DNA from: Roseiarcus sp963770035
Lineage (GTDB): Bacteria; Pseudomonadota; Alphaproteobacteria; Rhizobiales; Beijerinckiaceae
DNA length: 64,000 nt
NCBI GenBank assembly: GCA_963770035.1
Contig: CAVYON010000020.1
Location: forward strand, 158,795-222,794
Direction of reading: 5' to 3'
The position numbers and the translations under genes are program-made. Shown here piece by piece: positions 17,709-30,235 of this stretch (positions are counted from its first letter, which is position 1; every line of letters starts with the position of its first letter). The notes beneath the pieces are model-generated. The model was not told where the DNA came from. It saw only the letters and a list, made by a program, of their open reading frames with translations, and did not search any database.

Positions 17709-18665
17709 TCACGGGGCGGCGCATGCTGGCGGGTTCCAGGTCTGATCGCGCGCGAGCATGGTGTTGAGGATCACGATCAGCTTGCGCATGCAGGCGATGA
17801 TGGCGACTTTGGGTTCCTTACCCTTGGCGATCAGGCGCTGATAGTAGGCCTTGAGCACTGGGTTGTGTTGGGTGGCGGCGCCCATGACCGGCATGTAGAG
17901 CAGATTGCGAAGCTTGCGGCGCCCGCCCTTGATGCAGCGGACGCCTTTGCGGTCGCCGCTGTCGTCGTCGTAGGGCGCGGCCCCGACGAGCGCCGCGGCG
18001 GCCTCGTTGCTGATATGTCCGAGCTCGGGCATCCAGGCGATCACGCCGGCGACCGTCTGATCGGCAAGGCCGGGCACGCTCGTGATGAGCTCGGCGCGGC
18101 GGGCGAAGCCCGGGTTGGCCTTGATCTTGGCGGCGATCGCGGCGTCGAGCTTGCGCCGCTCGGCCCGCATGACCTTGGCGACCGCGCGCAGCGCGTTGAC
18201 GACAAGGGACGGGGGCTGATGCTCGCCCTGCTGCTTGGTCCAATCTTCCATGTCTTTGAAGGCGGTTCGCGCCTGAACCAGCCGATCAACCTCCTCGCGC
18301 GCGCGATCCTGCGGCTGAGCATGGGCGACGGGAAACGTCTCTCCGAACCAGGCGATCGTCTCGGCGTCGATCCGATCGTTCTTGGCAACCCGTCCGGCCG
18401 CCTTGGCGAAATGACGGATCCGCTTCGGATCGACAATGACGACTTCGATCCCGGCCGTGCGCAGGATGTCCGCCCAGCTTCGCTCGTAGCCCCCGCTCGC
18501 CTCCATCACCGCGCGGCCAACCCCGTTCGCTCGAACCCACAAAACCAACTCGGCCTCGCCTTCCGGCGTTCTCGGCGCCGTAAAGCGCAGCCCAAGGCAT
18601 CGAATGCAGGCGTCGACCTTGTTCTTTGCGACATCGAGGCCGACAATGCGTGTCTGCTGTGGCAT
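17709..18665 (-). CDS. IS110-family transposase (DEDD recombinase)
   Basis: 318 residues. N-terminal RuvC-like DEDD domain (RIVGLDVAKNKVDACIR; NDRIDAETIAWF) and C-terminal Transposase_20 domain (LITSVPGLADQTVAGVIAW; FGETFPVAHAQ lies between). The conserved KGGRRKLRNLLYMPV region is intact. ATG 18665 gives the normal start MPQQTRIVGLD and has GGAAGGGATC upstream; an in-frame ATG at 18707 is possible. The gene looks complete. IS110 elements lack long terminal inverted repeats, so the element borders could not be fixed. Confidence 0.93.
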   Translation of the reverse strand: MPQQTRIVGLDVAKNKVDACIRCLGLRFTAPRTPEGEAELVLWVRANGVGRAVMEASGGYERSWADILRTAGIEVVIVDPKRIRHFAKAAGRVAKNDRIDAETIAWFGETFPVAHAQPQDRAREEVDRLVQARTAFKDMEDWTKQQGEHQPPSLVVNALRAVAKVMRAERRKLDAAIAAKIKANPGFARRAELITSVPGLADQTVAGVIAWMPELGHISNEAAAALVGAAPYDDDSGDRKGVRCIKGGRRKLRNLLYMPVMGAATQHNPVLKAYYQRLIAKGKEPKVAIIACMRKLIVILNTMLARDQTWNPPACAAP

Positions 18666-18949
18666 ACTTCCGATCCCTTCCTTGCTCGTACGGGCTCTCA
18701 CGCCCATGCAACTGTTCGGGTTGAAGGAAGACGCCGGACCTGTCCCTCGCTCATCCTCAGGGTTCGCCTTAGGGTTTCACGGGCTCAGATCCAGCGACGG
18801 GCGGCTGCTCCAACAGCCGCCCGTTCGCCCAATATCTCACATTTGGCGGACACAAGGGTCCGCGCCTCAAAGCATCGTCGTGGCGCGGCCCGCGCCCACA
18901 TCTGGCGCTTCGCGCCGCGTTCTCTTCGAGCGAGAAGGGGGGCGCCATA

Positions 18950-19335
18950 GCAAGCCGGCCCGGGCAAGGATTGTGTTCAGCACGCCGTCGCAGTTCCGCG
19001 GCACTTCGTGGTTCCAGAAGCGCCGCACGGTCCAGCTTTCGCCTGCGATGAAGGCGTCGCGGGCTTCGTCGCGACGGCTCTCGGGCGTGCTGCGATCCGT
19101 CCACTTCGACTATCATCCGCGCGACAACGCAGAGGAAATCGACGACAAAGGGTCCGACCGGCACTTGCCGGCGGAACTTGAGGCCGCCCAGGCGCCGGTC
19201 GCGCAGCAGCCGCCATAGCCGTTGCTCGGACTCGGTCGGCGAGCCGCGCGTGGTTCTCGCCCGCTTGCGCTGGGCGGTAGGAATGCCAAAATCGGTTTTC
19301 ACGTCCGGGCCCTCATCCGTCGCCTTCGGCGACAC
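18950..19335 (-). pseudogene. DUF559 (VSR-like endonuclease-fold) protein, frameshifted
   Basis: The first part reads SEQRLWRLLRDRRLGGLKFR then RQVPVGPFVVDFLCV and IVEVDGSQHA, the core of the DUF559/MTES_1575 family with a restriction-endonuclease-like fold. After HA the frame shifts, and the expected tail (RRFWNHEVPRNCDGVLNTIL) continues in another frame. The upstream 120 bp of the gene are the dispersed repeat also found at 15726. Function of the family is not established. Confidence 0.7.
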
Positions 19336-19384
19336 CTTCTCCCCGGAGGGAGAAGGGGGTGCCTGACGCTTTTGGCCTTTTCTC
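19258..19384. repeat. Dispersed repeat, copy 2 (partner at 15726-15852)
   Basis: Same orientation as copy 1, with the perfect core at 19307-19344. Immediately after it, 19400-19460 carries a further palindromic cluster (CCCCTTCCCCCTCCGGGGGA, then GCGCGAAGCGC) of the same type as at 23602-23696. Confidence 0.7.
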
Positions 19385-19464
19385 TCATGCCAGAGAAGGC
19401 GATACTCCCCTTCCCCCTCCGGGGGAAGGTGGATGCGCGAAGCGCGGCCGGATGAGGGTCTGCC

Positions 19465-19760
19465 TCAGCCCGCGCGGCCGGGCCCTTCCACCATGCTGTA
19501 CAGCGTCCGCGCCTCGGGCGCCGGTCCCCGGCGCGCGCCGAGCGCCTCGACCTTGACCGCCATCCACCTCGGCCCCTGAGCGAAGCTCACCACGTCGCCG
19601 GGGCGGAGCGAGCGGCTGGGCTTGTCGAGCGGGGCTCGGGCGGGGCCGCGGGCGAGACGGACGCCGCCTTCCGCAATGGTGCGCGCAGCGAGGCTCCGCG
19701 TCTTGAAGAAACGGGCGCGCCAGAGCCAGACGTCGGCGCGGCAGGTGTCGAAGGCTTCGT

Positions 19761-19764
<4 letters not shown>
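19465..19764 (-). CDS. RNA-binding S4 domain protein (Hsp15/HslR-like)
   Basis: 99 residues. S4 RNA-binding fold: RADVWLWRARFFKTRSLAAR, then EGGVRLARGPARAPLDKPSR, then LRPGDVVSFAQGPR. This matches HslR/Hsp15-type proteins, which in E. coli bind stalled 50S subunits. The start is a TTG at 19764 that overlaps the stop of the helicase gene (TTGA), giving translational coupling. The helicase-S4 pair is a standard alphaproteobacterial arrangement, which supports the start. Confidence 0.82.
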
Positions 19765-22346
<2,582 letters not shown>

Positions 22347-22601
22347 GATTCGAAATGTGGAGCAGGAACTGAGTTCGCCGCAAGTTCTTGTATCTGTCAT
22401 ATTTTCCGTTTCGTCATGGAACCGTCGCATGGGAGCGGGCTGTAGGGCGCGGTCGGCGACCGCGCCGCCGCCTTGTCGGGGCGCGGTCGGTGACCGCGCC
22501 GGCGCGCTCGCGCTTAAGCGCGCCTACAAAGCGCGGCGCTCTTGCGGCGCAAGCTCAACTGCGTCACGTTCCGGCGACGACCACGGAAGGGAGGGGGGCG
22601 C

Positions 22602-23532
22602 ATGCGTTTCGGTCAGGTCGAGGGAACCGACATTCTCGTTCTCGATCCCCGGTTCCGGCGGATGTTCGCCGGCTATGTGCGGGTCGAGCGGCTGTGGACA
22701 GGCGCGGGGTGGAGCGAGGGGCCGGTCTGGTTTCCGGCGGGCCGCTATCTCGTCTGGTCCGACATCCCCTTGAACCGCATGCTGCGCTGGTGCGAGGAAT
22801 CGGGCGAGGTTTCGGTGTTTCGCGCCCCCTCCAACAATTCCAACGGCAACACCATCGACAACCAGGGCCGGCTCGTCACCTGCGAACATTTGACGCGCCG
22901 GGTGACGCGCACCGAGATCGACGGCTCGATCACGGCGGTCGCCGATCGCTGGCAGGGCAAGCGGCTCAACTCGCCCAACGACGTCGTGGTCAAGTCGGAC
23001 GATTCGATCTGGTTCACCGACCCGGCCTACGGCATCGAAACCGACAACGAGGGCGAGCGCGGCGAGCCGGAAATCGACGGCTGCCACGTCTATCGGGTCG
23101 ACCCGAGGCGGGGCGGTCGAGCGCGTGATCGACGAAATGGTGCGGCCAAACGGCCTCGCCTTCTCGCCCGATGAGCGCTTTCTCTACGTGGCCGACACCG
23201 GAGCGACCCACAAGGAAAACGGTCCGCGCCACATCCGGCGCTTTGCGGTCGCGGCCGACGGCCGGAGCCTATCCGGCGGCGAGGTGTTCGCCGAATCGAA
23301 CGCGGGGCTGTTCGACGGCTTTCGCGTCGATCGCGAGGGCAGGGTGTGGACGAGTTGCGACGATGGCGTTGAGTGCTACGACCCGGACGGGACACTGATC
23401 GGCAAGATCCTGGTTCCGGAGTGCGTTGCGAACGTCACTTTCGGTGGGGCGAAGCGCAACCGCCTGTTCATTTGCGGCACGACGTCGCTCTATTCGGTCA
23501 TGCTGATGACCAATGGCAGCCGGCTCGGCTGA
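22602..23532 (+). pseudogene. SMP-30/gluconolactonase family lactonase (one frameshift)
   Basis: Six-bladed beta-propeller lactonase family; it probably hydrolyses a sugar or organic lactone using a metal ion. Motifs: WTGAGWSEGPVWFPAGRYLV with the metal-ligand Glu, SNNSNGNTIDNQGRLVTCEH, RLNSPNDVVVKSDDSIWFTD with the Asn, and NGLAFSPDERFLYVADTG with the metal-ligand Asp. The frame breaks at VDPRRGG (about 23105-23112), inside GAGGCGGGGCGG. Removing one G restores VERVIDEMVRPNGLAFSP through to the stop at 23532. GGGAGGGGGGCGC precedes the ATG. Confidence 0.82.
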
Positions 23533-23601
23533 AAGGCGCCGAGCGGTCTTGATGTGGTCAAATGCGGCTTTTAGAGCATGGTTCTGATCGAGTCGCGCCG
23601 A

Positions 23602-23696
23602 AGGCCCTCATCCGGCCCTTCGGGCCCCTTCCCCCCGGGGGAAGGGACCCCCTCTCCCTCCGGGAGAGGGATGCCGCGAAGCGGCAGGGTGAGGGT
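23602..23696. repeat. Intergenic palindromic cluster
   Basis: Three back-to-back hairpins: CCGGCCC-TTC-GGGCC, the perfect 9-bp stem CCCTCTCCC-TCC-GGGAGAGGG (23650-23670) and GCCGC-GAA-GCGGC (23673-23685). Similar clusters lie at 15774-15850, 16260-16330 and 19306-19460. It is probably a REP-type dispersed repeat and could also end transcription from the lactonase gene. Confidence 0.65.
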
Positions 23697-23792
23697 TGGC
23701 GGCGCGACCCAACGCGATCACGCGCTCGTTTAAAGCAGCGGGCGGCGCGCATGCGCGCGCGTAGCGCGACAAATAGAAGGAGAGGAGCGATC

Positions 23793-24476
23793 ATGGGGGC
23801 GACAATCACGTTCAAGCGGCCGGACGGCGGCGAGGCGCATGGGTATTTGGCCAACTCCAACCGCGGCGACGCGCCCGGTCTTGTGGTGATCCAGGAATGG
23901 TGGGGCCTGTCTGAGCAGATCAAGGCCATGGTCGACCGGTTCGCGCTGGCGGGCTTCGACGCGCTCGCCCCCGATCTGTTTAAGGGCGTGGTCGTGCCCT
24001 ATCACGACTCCGAAGCGGCGCAGAAAGAGATGTCGTCGCTCGACTTCATGGATGCGACCTCGCAGACCGTTCGCGGCGCGGCGCAATATCTGAAGCGCAA
24101 CGGCGCCAAGGTCGGAATTACCGGGTTCTGCATGGGCGGCGCGATCGCGGTGATCGCCGCCGCTCATATCCGCGAGTTCTCGGCCGCGGTCACCTTTTAC
24201 GGTTTGCCGCCCGCCGATGCGGTCAAGCCCGCAGACGTCAAGATCCCGCTGCAGGGCCATTTCGCCAGCCGGGACGACTGGGTGTCGCCGGCGGCGGTCG
24301 ACGCTTTCGAGCAGGGGCTCAAGGCCGCGAACAAGGACTTCGAGGTCTTCCGCTACGACGCGGACCACGCCTTCGCCAACGAGCAGAGGGCCTCGGTGCA
24401 CGACCGGCACGCGGCCGAGCTCGCCTGGGGTCGCGCGATAAAGTTCTTCCGTATGCATCATCTTGGCTTACGCTGA
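23793..24476 (+). CDS. Dienelactone hydrolase family protein
   Basis: 227 residues. Alpha/beta hydrolase of the carboxymethylenebutenolidase type. The catalytic triad is visible: Cys in GITGFCMGGAIAV, Asp in HFASRDDWVSP and His in YDADHAFAN. The N-terminal GLVVIQEWWGLSEQIKAMVD is the family's oxyanion region. AGGAGAGGAG precedes the ATG at 23793. Cytoplasmic. No chlorocatechol genes are near, so a general role in opening lactone or enol-ester rings is more likely; the neighbouring lactonase and SDR fit a small carbohydrate or aromatic catabolism cluster. Confidence 0.9.
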   Translation: MGATITFKRPDGGEAHGYLANSNRGDAPGLVVIQEWWGLSEQIKAMVDRFALAGFDALAPDLFKGVVVPYHDSEAAQKEMSSLDFMDATSQTVRGAAQYLKRNGAKVGITGFCMGGAIAVIAAAHIREFSAAVTFYGLPPADAVKPADVKIPLQGHFASRDDWVSPAAVDAFEQGLKAANKDFEVFRYDADHAFANEQRASVHDRHAAELAWGRAIKFFRMHHLGLR

Positions 24477-24497
24477 ACGCTGAAAGGGAGCGGGTCG

Positions 24498-25277
24498 ATG
24501 GATCTGGGCCTCCGGGAACGGATCGTTCTCGTCACCGGAGGCTCGAAGGGCATCGGGCTCGCCTGCGCCGAAGCGTTTCTGATTGAGGGCGCCCGCGTGG
24601 CGATCTGCTCGCGGGCGCAGGACAATATCGACCGGGCGCTGGCGGGGCTGCCCGGCGCTGTCGGCTTTGCGGCCAACTGCGCGGACGCCGAAGCCGCCGC
24701 AGCGATGATCGAGGCGGTCGAGGTCCGCCTTGGCCCGATCGACGTCCTGGTCAATTCGGCCGGCGCCGCGCGCCGCACCCCGCCTTGCGATCTCGCTCCC
24801 CAGGTCTGGCGGGACGCCTTCGACGCAAAGTTCTTTTCCACCATCAACGCGATCGACCCGCTCTGGTGAAACGCATGGCCGCGCGCGGGCGCGGCGTCAT
24901 CGTCAATGTCATCGGGGCGGGCGGCAAGGTCGCCTCGCCGACCCACATCGCCGGCGGGGCGGCGAACGCCGCCCTGATGCTTGCGACCGCCGGATTGGGC
25001 GTAGCCTACGCGGCGAGCGGGGTCCGGATCGTCGGCGTGAGCCCGGGCCTGACGGAGACCGACCGGGTCGCCGAAGGGCTCAAGGCCGACGCGAAGCTTC
25101 AGGGCGTCGATCTCGAGGAGGCGCGGCGCCGGGCGGTGGCGAAAATCCCGCTCGGCCGTCTGGCGAGCCCGCGCGAGATCGGCCGATGTCGTGGTTTTCC
25201 TCGCCTCGGGGAGGGCGTCCTATGTGACCGGCGCCACCCTTTCGATGGACGGGGCGCAGAACCCCGTGGTGCTGTGA
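24498..25277 (+). pseudogene. Short-chain dehydrogenase/reductase, two compensating frameshifts
   Basis: The first block has the Rossmann motif VLVTGGSKGIGLACAEAFL and DVLVNSAGAARR. The frame stops at 24869 after INAIDPLW, where a doubled CT is the likely error. The second block (VKRMAARGRGVIVNVIGAGG, SPGLTETDRVAEGLKADAK) runs to about 25185. One extra G in ATCGGCCGAT then shifts the frame, and the last block DVVVFLASGRASYVTGATLS ends at 25277. The active-site region has IGAGGKVASPTHIAGGAANA, where the usual YxxxK is replaced; this is also seen in some SDRs related to FabG-like isomerases. It starts 22 bp after the hydrolase gene. Confidence 0.8.
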
Positions 25278-25584
25278 AAGGCCGGAGGCCGCCTTGCCCA
25301 CGCCCTGGCTTTGCCCGGTGAGCTACGCTATTCACACGGCCCGATGCCGGGTGATACCCTTCGCCAGCTCTGCTGGGGAGGGGGCGCCGCAGGTTGGCGA
25401 AAGACGCCCCTCTTTCGACGGGCTGTGGCGACGAACGGGGTGCGGTCCGCGCCGCAACTAGGAATTGAATTGCGCGCCCCATGACTTCGAGTCCTGATCG
25501 AGCCTTCCCTGCTTTCCGCGTCCCAACCGGCCGCCCGGCGTCGGCGGGCCGTGGCGCAGGCAGAACCGCGTCGGAGACCCCTTG
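25278..25584. other. Intergenic region before the sugar transporter
   Basis: About 300 bases with no gene. It should contain the promoter of the transporter operon, but no LacI-type operator like the one at 39029 was found by eye. Confidence 0.4.
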
Positions 25585-26571
25585 ATGGCCTCGACTACAA
25601 CCAACGCCGCCTCGTCCTGGCGCGCCCGTTTCCCCGGCGGCGCCGCGCTGCGCCTCGAATTGCTTGTCGTTCTCGCCGTCCTGTCGGCGGTGATGGCGTT
25701 CCTGTCGAGCGCCTTTCTCTCCGTCTCCAATATTCTCAACATTCTCCTGTCGACGTCGGTGTTCGGCGTGCTGGCGATCGGCATGACCTTCGTCATCTCG
25801 TCAGCCGGCATCGATCTGTCCGTCGGCTCGATCCTGGGGCTTTCGGGCGTGGTCGGCGCGATGTTGACCGCGAACCTCGGCCTGCCGTGGTGGATCGGCA
25901 TTCTCGGCTGCCTCGCGGCCGGCGCCTTCACCGGCGCCGTCAACGGCTTTCTCATCACCAAGGGCGACATCCCGCCCTTCATCGTCACCCTCGGCATGCT
26001 CGGGGTGGCGCGCGGTTTCGCCCTGGTGCTGAGCGACGGCGTCTCGATCTATGGCCTCGCGCCGGAGATGACCTGGCTCGGACAGGGTCGTCCGTTCGGC
26101 GTGCCCGTGCCGGTGATCGTTTTGTTGCTGACCGCGCTCGTCGCCCATGTCGTCCTCGCCCATACCCGCTTGGGCGTCTATGCGCAGGTGATCGGAGACA
26201 ACGAGGGCGCGGCGCGGGCAATGGGCGTCAGGGTCGAGCGCATGAAGGTGCTGCTCTATACCCTCTCGGGCCTGCTTTCCGGCCTCGCGGGCCTGCTGTT
26301 CGCGGCGCGGATCAATTCCGGCGAGCCAACCGCGGGCCTCAACTACGAGCTCACCGCCATCACCGCGACGATCCTCGGCGGCACCAACCTGTTCGGCGGC
26401 CGCGGCAGCGTCGCGGGCACGCTGATCGGCGCCCTGATCATGGGCGTCCTGCAGAACGGCCTGAACCTGCTCGCGGTCCGGCCTTTCTATCAGCAGATCG
26501 CCATTGGCGCGGTGCTGATCCTCGCGGTCTGGCTCGACCGCATCAACAGCCCGGGAGGCTGGCGGCGATGA
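25585..26571 (+). CDS. Sugar ABC transporter permease, RbsC/FrcC family
   Basis: 328 residues with 8-10 membrane helices (LLVVLAVLSAVMAFLSS; VFGVLAIGMTFVISSAGIDL; IVLLLTALVAHVVLA). The signature SSAGIDLSVGSILGLSGVV and the cytoplasmic EAA-like loop YAQVIGDNEGAARAMGVRVE are typical of CUT2 permeases for ribose, fructose or allulose. ATG 25585 has GGAG twelve bases upstream; the TTG at 25582 is less likely. It works with the ATPase at 26731. The psicose epimerase downstream points to a ketohexose such as psicose as substrate. Confidence 0.93.
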   Translation: MASTTTNAASSWRARFPGGAALRLELLVVLAVLSAVMAFLSSAFLSVSNILNILLSTSVFGVLAIGMTFVISSAGIDLSVGSILGLSGVVGAMLTANLGLPWWIGILGCLAAGAFTGAVNGFLITKGDIPPFIVTLGMLGVARGFALVLSDGVSIYGLAPEMTWLGQGRPFGVPVPVIVLLLTALVAHVVLAHTRLGVYAQVIGDNEGAARAMGVRVERMKVLLYTLSGLLSGLAGLLFAARINSGEPTAGLNYELTAITATILGGTNLFGGRGSVAGTLIGALIMGVLQNGLNLLAVRPFYQQIAIGAVLILAVWLDRINSPGGWRR

Positions 26572-26670
26572 GGCTTAACTGCCGATCATTTGCCGCCGTC
26601 CTGAGGAGCGTCGCCTGCGGCGACGCGTCTCGAAGGACGTTCCAGGGCGCCAACAGCTGGCCCACTGGAT

Positions 26671-26691
26671 CATCCTTCGACAAGCTCAGGA
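26671..26691. repeat. Short dispersed repeat (REP-like), copy A
   Basis: TCATCCTTCGACAAGCTCAGG. The reverse complement occurs at 42978-42998. This CCTTCGACAAGCTCAGGATGAG motif is a widespread intergenic palindrome in alphaproteobacteria. Here it sits in the 160-bp gap between permease and ATPase genes. Confidence 0.7.
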
Positions 26692-26730
26692 TGAGGGGTG
26701 CGGGGAAGCGGCCCTACCTTGGCGGTCACG

Positions 26731-27492
<762 letters not shown>

Positions 27493-27574
27493 TGCGTTTC
27501 CGCATACTCCGTCACCGCTTCGTCGCTTTGCTCACAATGACGGATAACGCTCTTCCTCAGCAACGGAGGCCTCA

Positions 27575-28441
27575 ATGAAGTTCGGCATTTATTACTCGTA
27601 CTGGGAGCAGGAATGGAGCGCCGACTGCCTGAAATACGTAGAAAAGGTCGCCAAACTCGGGTTCGACATCATCGAGATCGCCGCCCATCATCTCAACAGC
27701 TATAGCCCGGCGCATCTCGCCGAAGTCGGCCGGTCCGCGCGCGACAACGGCGTCGCGATCACCGCCGGGCTCGGTCCGTCGCCGCAAAAAAACCTGTCCT
27801 CGGCCGATCCGGCGATCAGGAAGGCGGGGCGGGCCTTCTTCGAGCAGACGCTGACCAACCTCGCCAGACTCGATATTCATATCATCGGCGGCGCCCTCCA
27901 TTCCTACTGGCCGATCGACTATTCGAAGCCGGTCGACAAGGCGGGGGACCGGGCACGAGGCCTCGAGGGCATTTCCAGCCTCGCGGACTTTGCCGCAGAT
28001 CATGGCGTCACGCTCTGCCTGGAAGTGCTCAACCGGTTTGAGAACCACGTTCTCAACACCGCCGACGAGGGCGTCGCCTTCGTCCGCGAGGTCGGCAAGC
28101 CCAACGTCAAGGTGATGCTCGACACCTTCCATATGAACATCGAGGAGGACAGTTTCGGCAAGGCGATCCGCACCGCGGGCCCGCTGCTCGGCCATTTCCA
28201 TACCGGCGAGAACAACCGCCGCGTCCCCGGCAAGGGCCGGCTGCCGTGGCACGAGATCGGGACGGCGCTCAGCGAGATCGGCTACAGCGGCGCGGTCGTG
28301 ATGGAGCCGTTCGTCAAAATGGGCGGCGGGGTCGGCAGCGACATCAAGGTCTGGCGCGACCTCAGCGACAACGCCGATGAAGCGCAAATGGACGAGGCTG
28401 CGCGACAAGCGCTGGCGTTCTCGCGCTACGTGCTCGGCTGA
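27575..28441 (+). CDS. D-psicose (allulose) 3-epimerase
   Basis: 288 residues. TIM-barrel epimerase interconverting D-fructose and D-psicose at C3. All four metal ligands of the Agrobacterium enzyme are at identical positions: E150 (CLEVLNRFE), D183 (VMLDTFHMN), H209 (GHFHTGENNRR) and E244 (VVMEPFVK). Long stretches such as GGALHSYWPIDYSKPVDKAG agree almost residue for residue with what I recall of that enzyme. The gene ends the transporter operon (83 bp after the ATPase), so imported psicose or a similar ketose is probably converted to fructose in the cytoplasm. Confidence 0.93.
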   Translation: MKFGIYYSYWEQEWSADCLKYVEKVAKLGFDIIEIAAHHLNSYSPAHLAEVGRSARDNGVAITAGLGPSPQKNLSSADPAIRKAGRAFFEQTLTNLARLDIHIIGGALHSYWPIDYSKPVDKAGDRARGLEGISSLADFAADHGVTLCLEVLNRFENHVLNTADEGVAFVREVGKPNVKVMLDTFHMNIEEDSFGKAIRTAGPLLGHFHTGENNRRVPGKGRLPWHEIGTALSEIGYSGAVVMEPFVKMGGGVGSDIKVWRDLSDNADEAQMDEAARQALAFSRYVLG

Positions 28442-28833
28442 GAGCAGCGACCTTCGCGGGCGCAACCGCTCCTCCCCCACCCGGACCACGCTTGCGCGCC
28501 ATCGGGCGCAAGCTCTTGTGGGGGGAATTAGAGGGGGTCGCGCGATACGTTTGCATTTTTGAATACGCCAACTCATTGACGTTGGCGCGACCCCGCACCC
28601 TGTCTCGCCCCAGAGGTGAGGCGGGGACGCCAAACGCCGGTGCCGGTCCTTCGGGGTAAACGGACCATTCTGCGACAAACTCGGCTCGGTCCGTAGGAGC
28701 CACGTCGGCAGAGCCGTAATGCTCCCTCTTGAGCCGTGGCAGGTGACGGACGTCACAGCGGGCTCTAAAATTATACAATAGGTTGAGGGTTGTCCGTTCC
28801 GCACTAGTTTGCCATTGGCCGGAGGACGTCGAT
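28442..28833. other. Intergenic region with an inverted repeat
   Basis: About 390 bases without a gene. GGGGGTCGCGCG (from 28534) and GGCGCGACCCCG (from 28583) form an inverted repeat. An AT-containing patch (AAAATTATACAATAGG, about 28767-28782) may be the promoter of the TIR gene; a similar TTATACAATAG occurs before the chemoreceptor at about 13634. Confidence 0.4.
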
Positions 28834-30235
28834 GTGTTGGGCGGGGTGTTCATCTGCTATCGCCGGGAGTGACACGGCGGGTTTCGCGGGGCGCATTTAC
28901 GACCGCCTTGCAAGAAAGCTCGGGCGCGACAACGTCTTCATCGACGTTGACAATATCGCGCCGGGACCTCGACTTCGTCGAGGTGCTGACCGAGCGCGTC
29001 GGAAAGTGCGACGCGCTTGTCGCCGTCATTGGCCAAGGCTGGGTTTCGAGCGCCGACAGGGACAACCGGCGTCGGATCGATGACCCTCATGACTTCGTCC
29101 GCATCGAGATCGAGGCGGCGCTCGACCGCGGAGTACGGCTCATTCCCGTCCTGGTTGACGGCGCGGCAATGCCGAGACCGGGTGAATTGCCCGACAGTAT
29201 GAAAAAGCTCTCCCGCCGCCAGGGAGTCGACGTATCCCACGCCCAGTTCGATTCCGACGTGAGGAAGTTGACCCGCGTTCTTTCGTTGCTCGAAGAGGAG
29301 CTTCGTCAGCCCGCAGAAGCCGAGCGCGCTGCCCGCGAGGAGCACGAGAAACGAGAGGCCGCCGAGGAAGTCGACAAGGCGGCGGAGGCCCGGCGAGTGG
29401 CCGAGGCGGAGTCCGCGCGGCGAGCCGAAGAGGAGCGCCGGGCGAGGGAGGCGGCGGAAGCCGAACGCGCCGCGCGCGAGGAGCGGGAGAAGCAGGAGGC
29501 GGCCGAGGCGACGGAAAAGGAGCAGAAGCCAGACGATAAGCCGAGGCGGAAGCCGCGCGGCGAGCGGAGGAGGACCGCCGAGCAAAAGAGGCGGCGGACG
29601 CCAAACCCGCCGCGCGTGAGGAGCAAGAGATCGCCTTTGCGGCGGAAATGGCAAATCGGCGAGCGTCGTTGATCGAGGCGGCTCGCCGCGCAGAAGAGGA
29701 ACGCCGAGCGCGGGAGGCGGCTGAAGCCAAGGCGGCGCGAAGCGCGGAAGAGGGCCGTCGAGCGCAAGAAGCCGCAAACGCTGTTCGTCAGCGCGAGGAG
29801 CGGGAGGCCGCGGAGGCTCGACGGCTGGCCGATGCGGAAGCCGCGCGGCAGTTGGAAGAGGAGCGCCGAAAGGAAGCCGCCCTGGCGGAGGCCCAGCAAC
29901 TGGCCGTAGCGGAAGCCGCAAAAGCAAAGCATCTGCTCGAGGAACGCGAGAGCCGAGAAGTCGCGCGTGCGGCGGAAATGGCAATAAGTCGAGCGGGATG
30001 GTTCGAGGCCGCTCGCCGTGTAGATGACGACCGCCGTGCGGGGGAGGCCGCGGAAGCCGAAAGCGTTACGCGAGAGGAATGCGAGAAGCGGGCGGCGCAG
30101 CGAGCGAAAGAGGAGCGCGAGCGGCGAAAGCCGGACGCAGCTATGCTGTCAGCCTCAACTTTCGTCCGGTTAACTATCGGAGTCGAGTTAATAGTACTGG
30201 TCTCGACCGCCTTAATCTATACGATTTTGCGATGA
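28834..30235 (+). pseudogene. TIR-domain protein with long coiled coil and C-terminal membrane anchor (three frameshifts)
   Basis: N-terminal TIR domain: GGVFICYRRE, DTAGFAGRIYDRLARKLG, NVFIDVDNIAPG, DFVEVLTERVGKCDALVAVI, DFVRIEIEAALDRGVRLIPV (the Glu here is in the position of the NADase glutamate) and SDVRKLTRVLSLLEEEL. About 260 residues of Ala/Glu/Arg heptads follow (EREKQEAAEA-like), then one membrane helix near the C-terminus (LTIGVELIVLVSTALIYTIL). Start GTG 28834 has GGAGGA seven bases upstream. Shifts: an extra T at ~28871 (RRE/DTAG), an extra A at ~28969 (IAPG/LDFVEV) and one near 29540 in the coiled coil. Removing them gives one ~465-residue protein. The anchor end is AT-rich. Its stop overlaps the next start (ATGA). 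Confidence 0.8.

Noticed and set aside
17397..18950. Long open frame (517 codons) opposite the IS110 transposase
   Set aside because: It is antisense to an unmistakable transposase; its composition reflects the GC-rich third positions of the real gene and it shows no domain.
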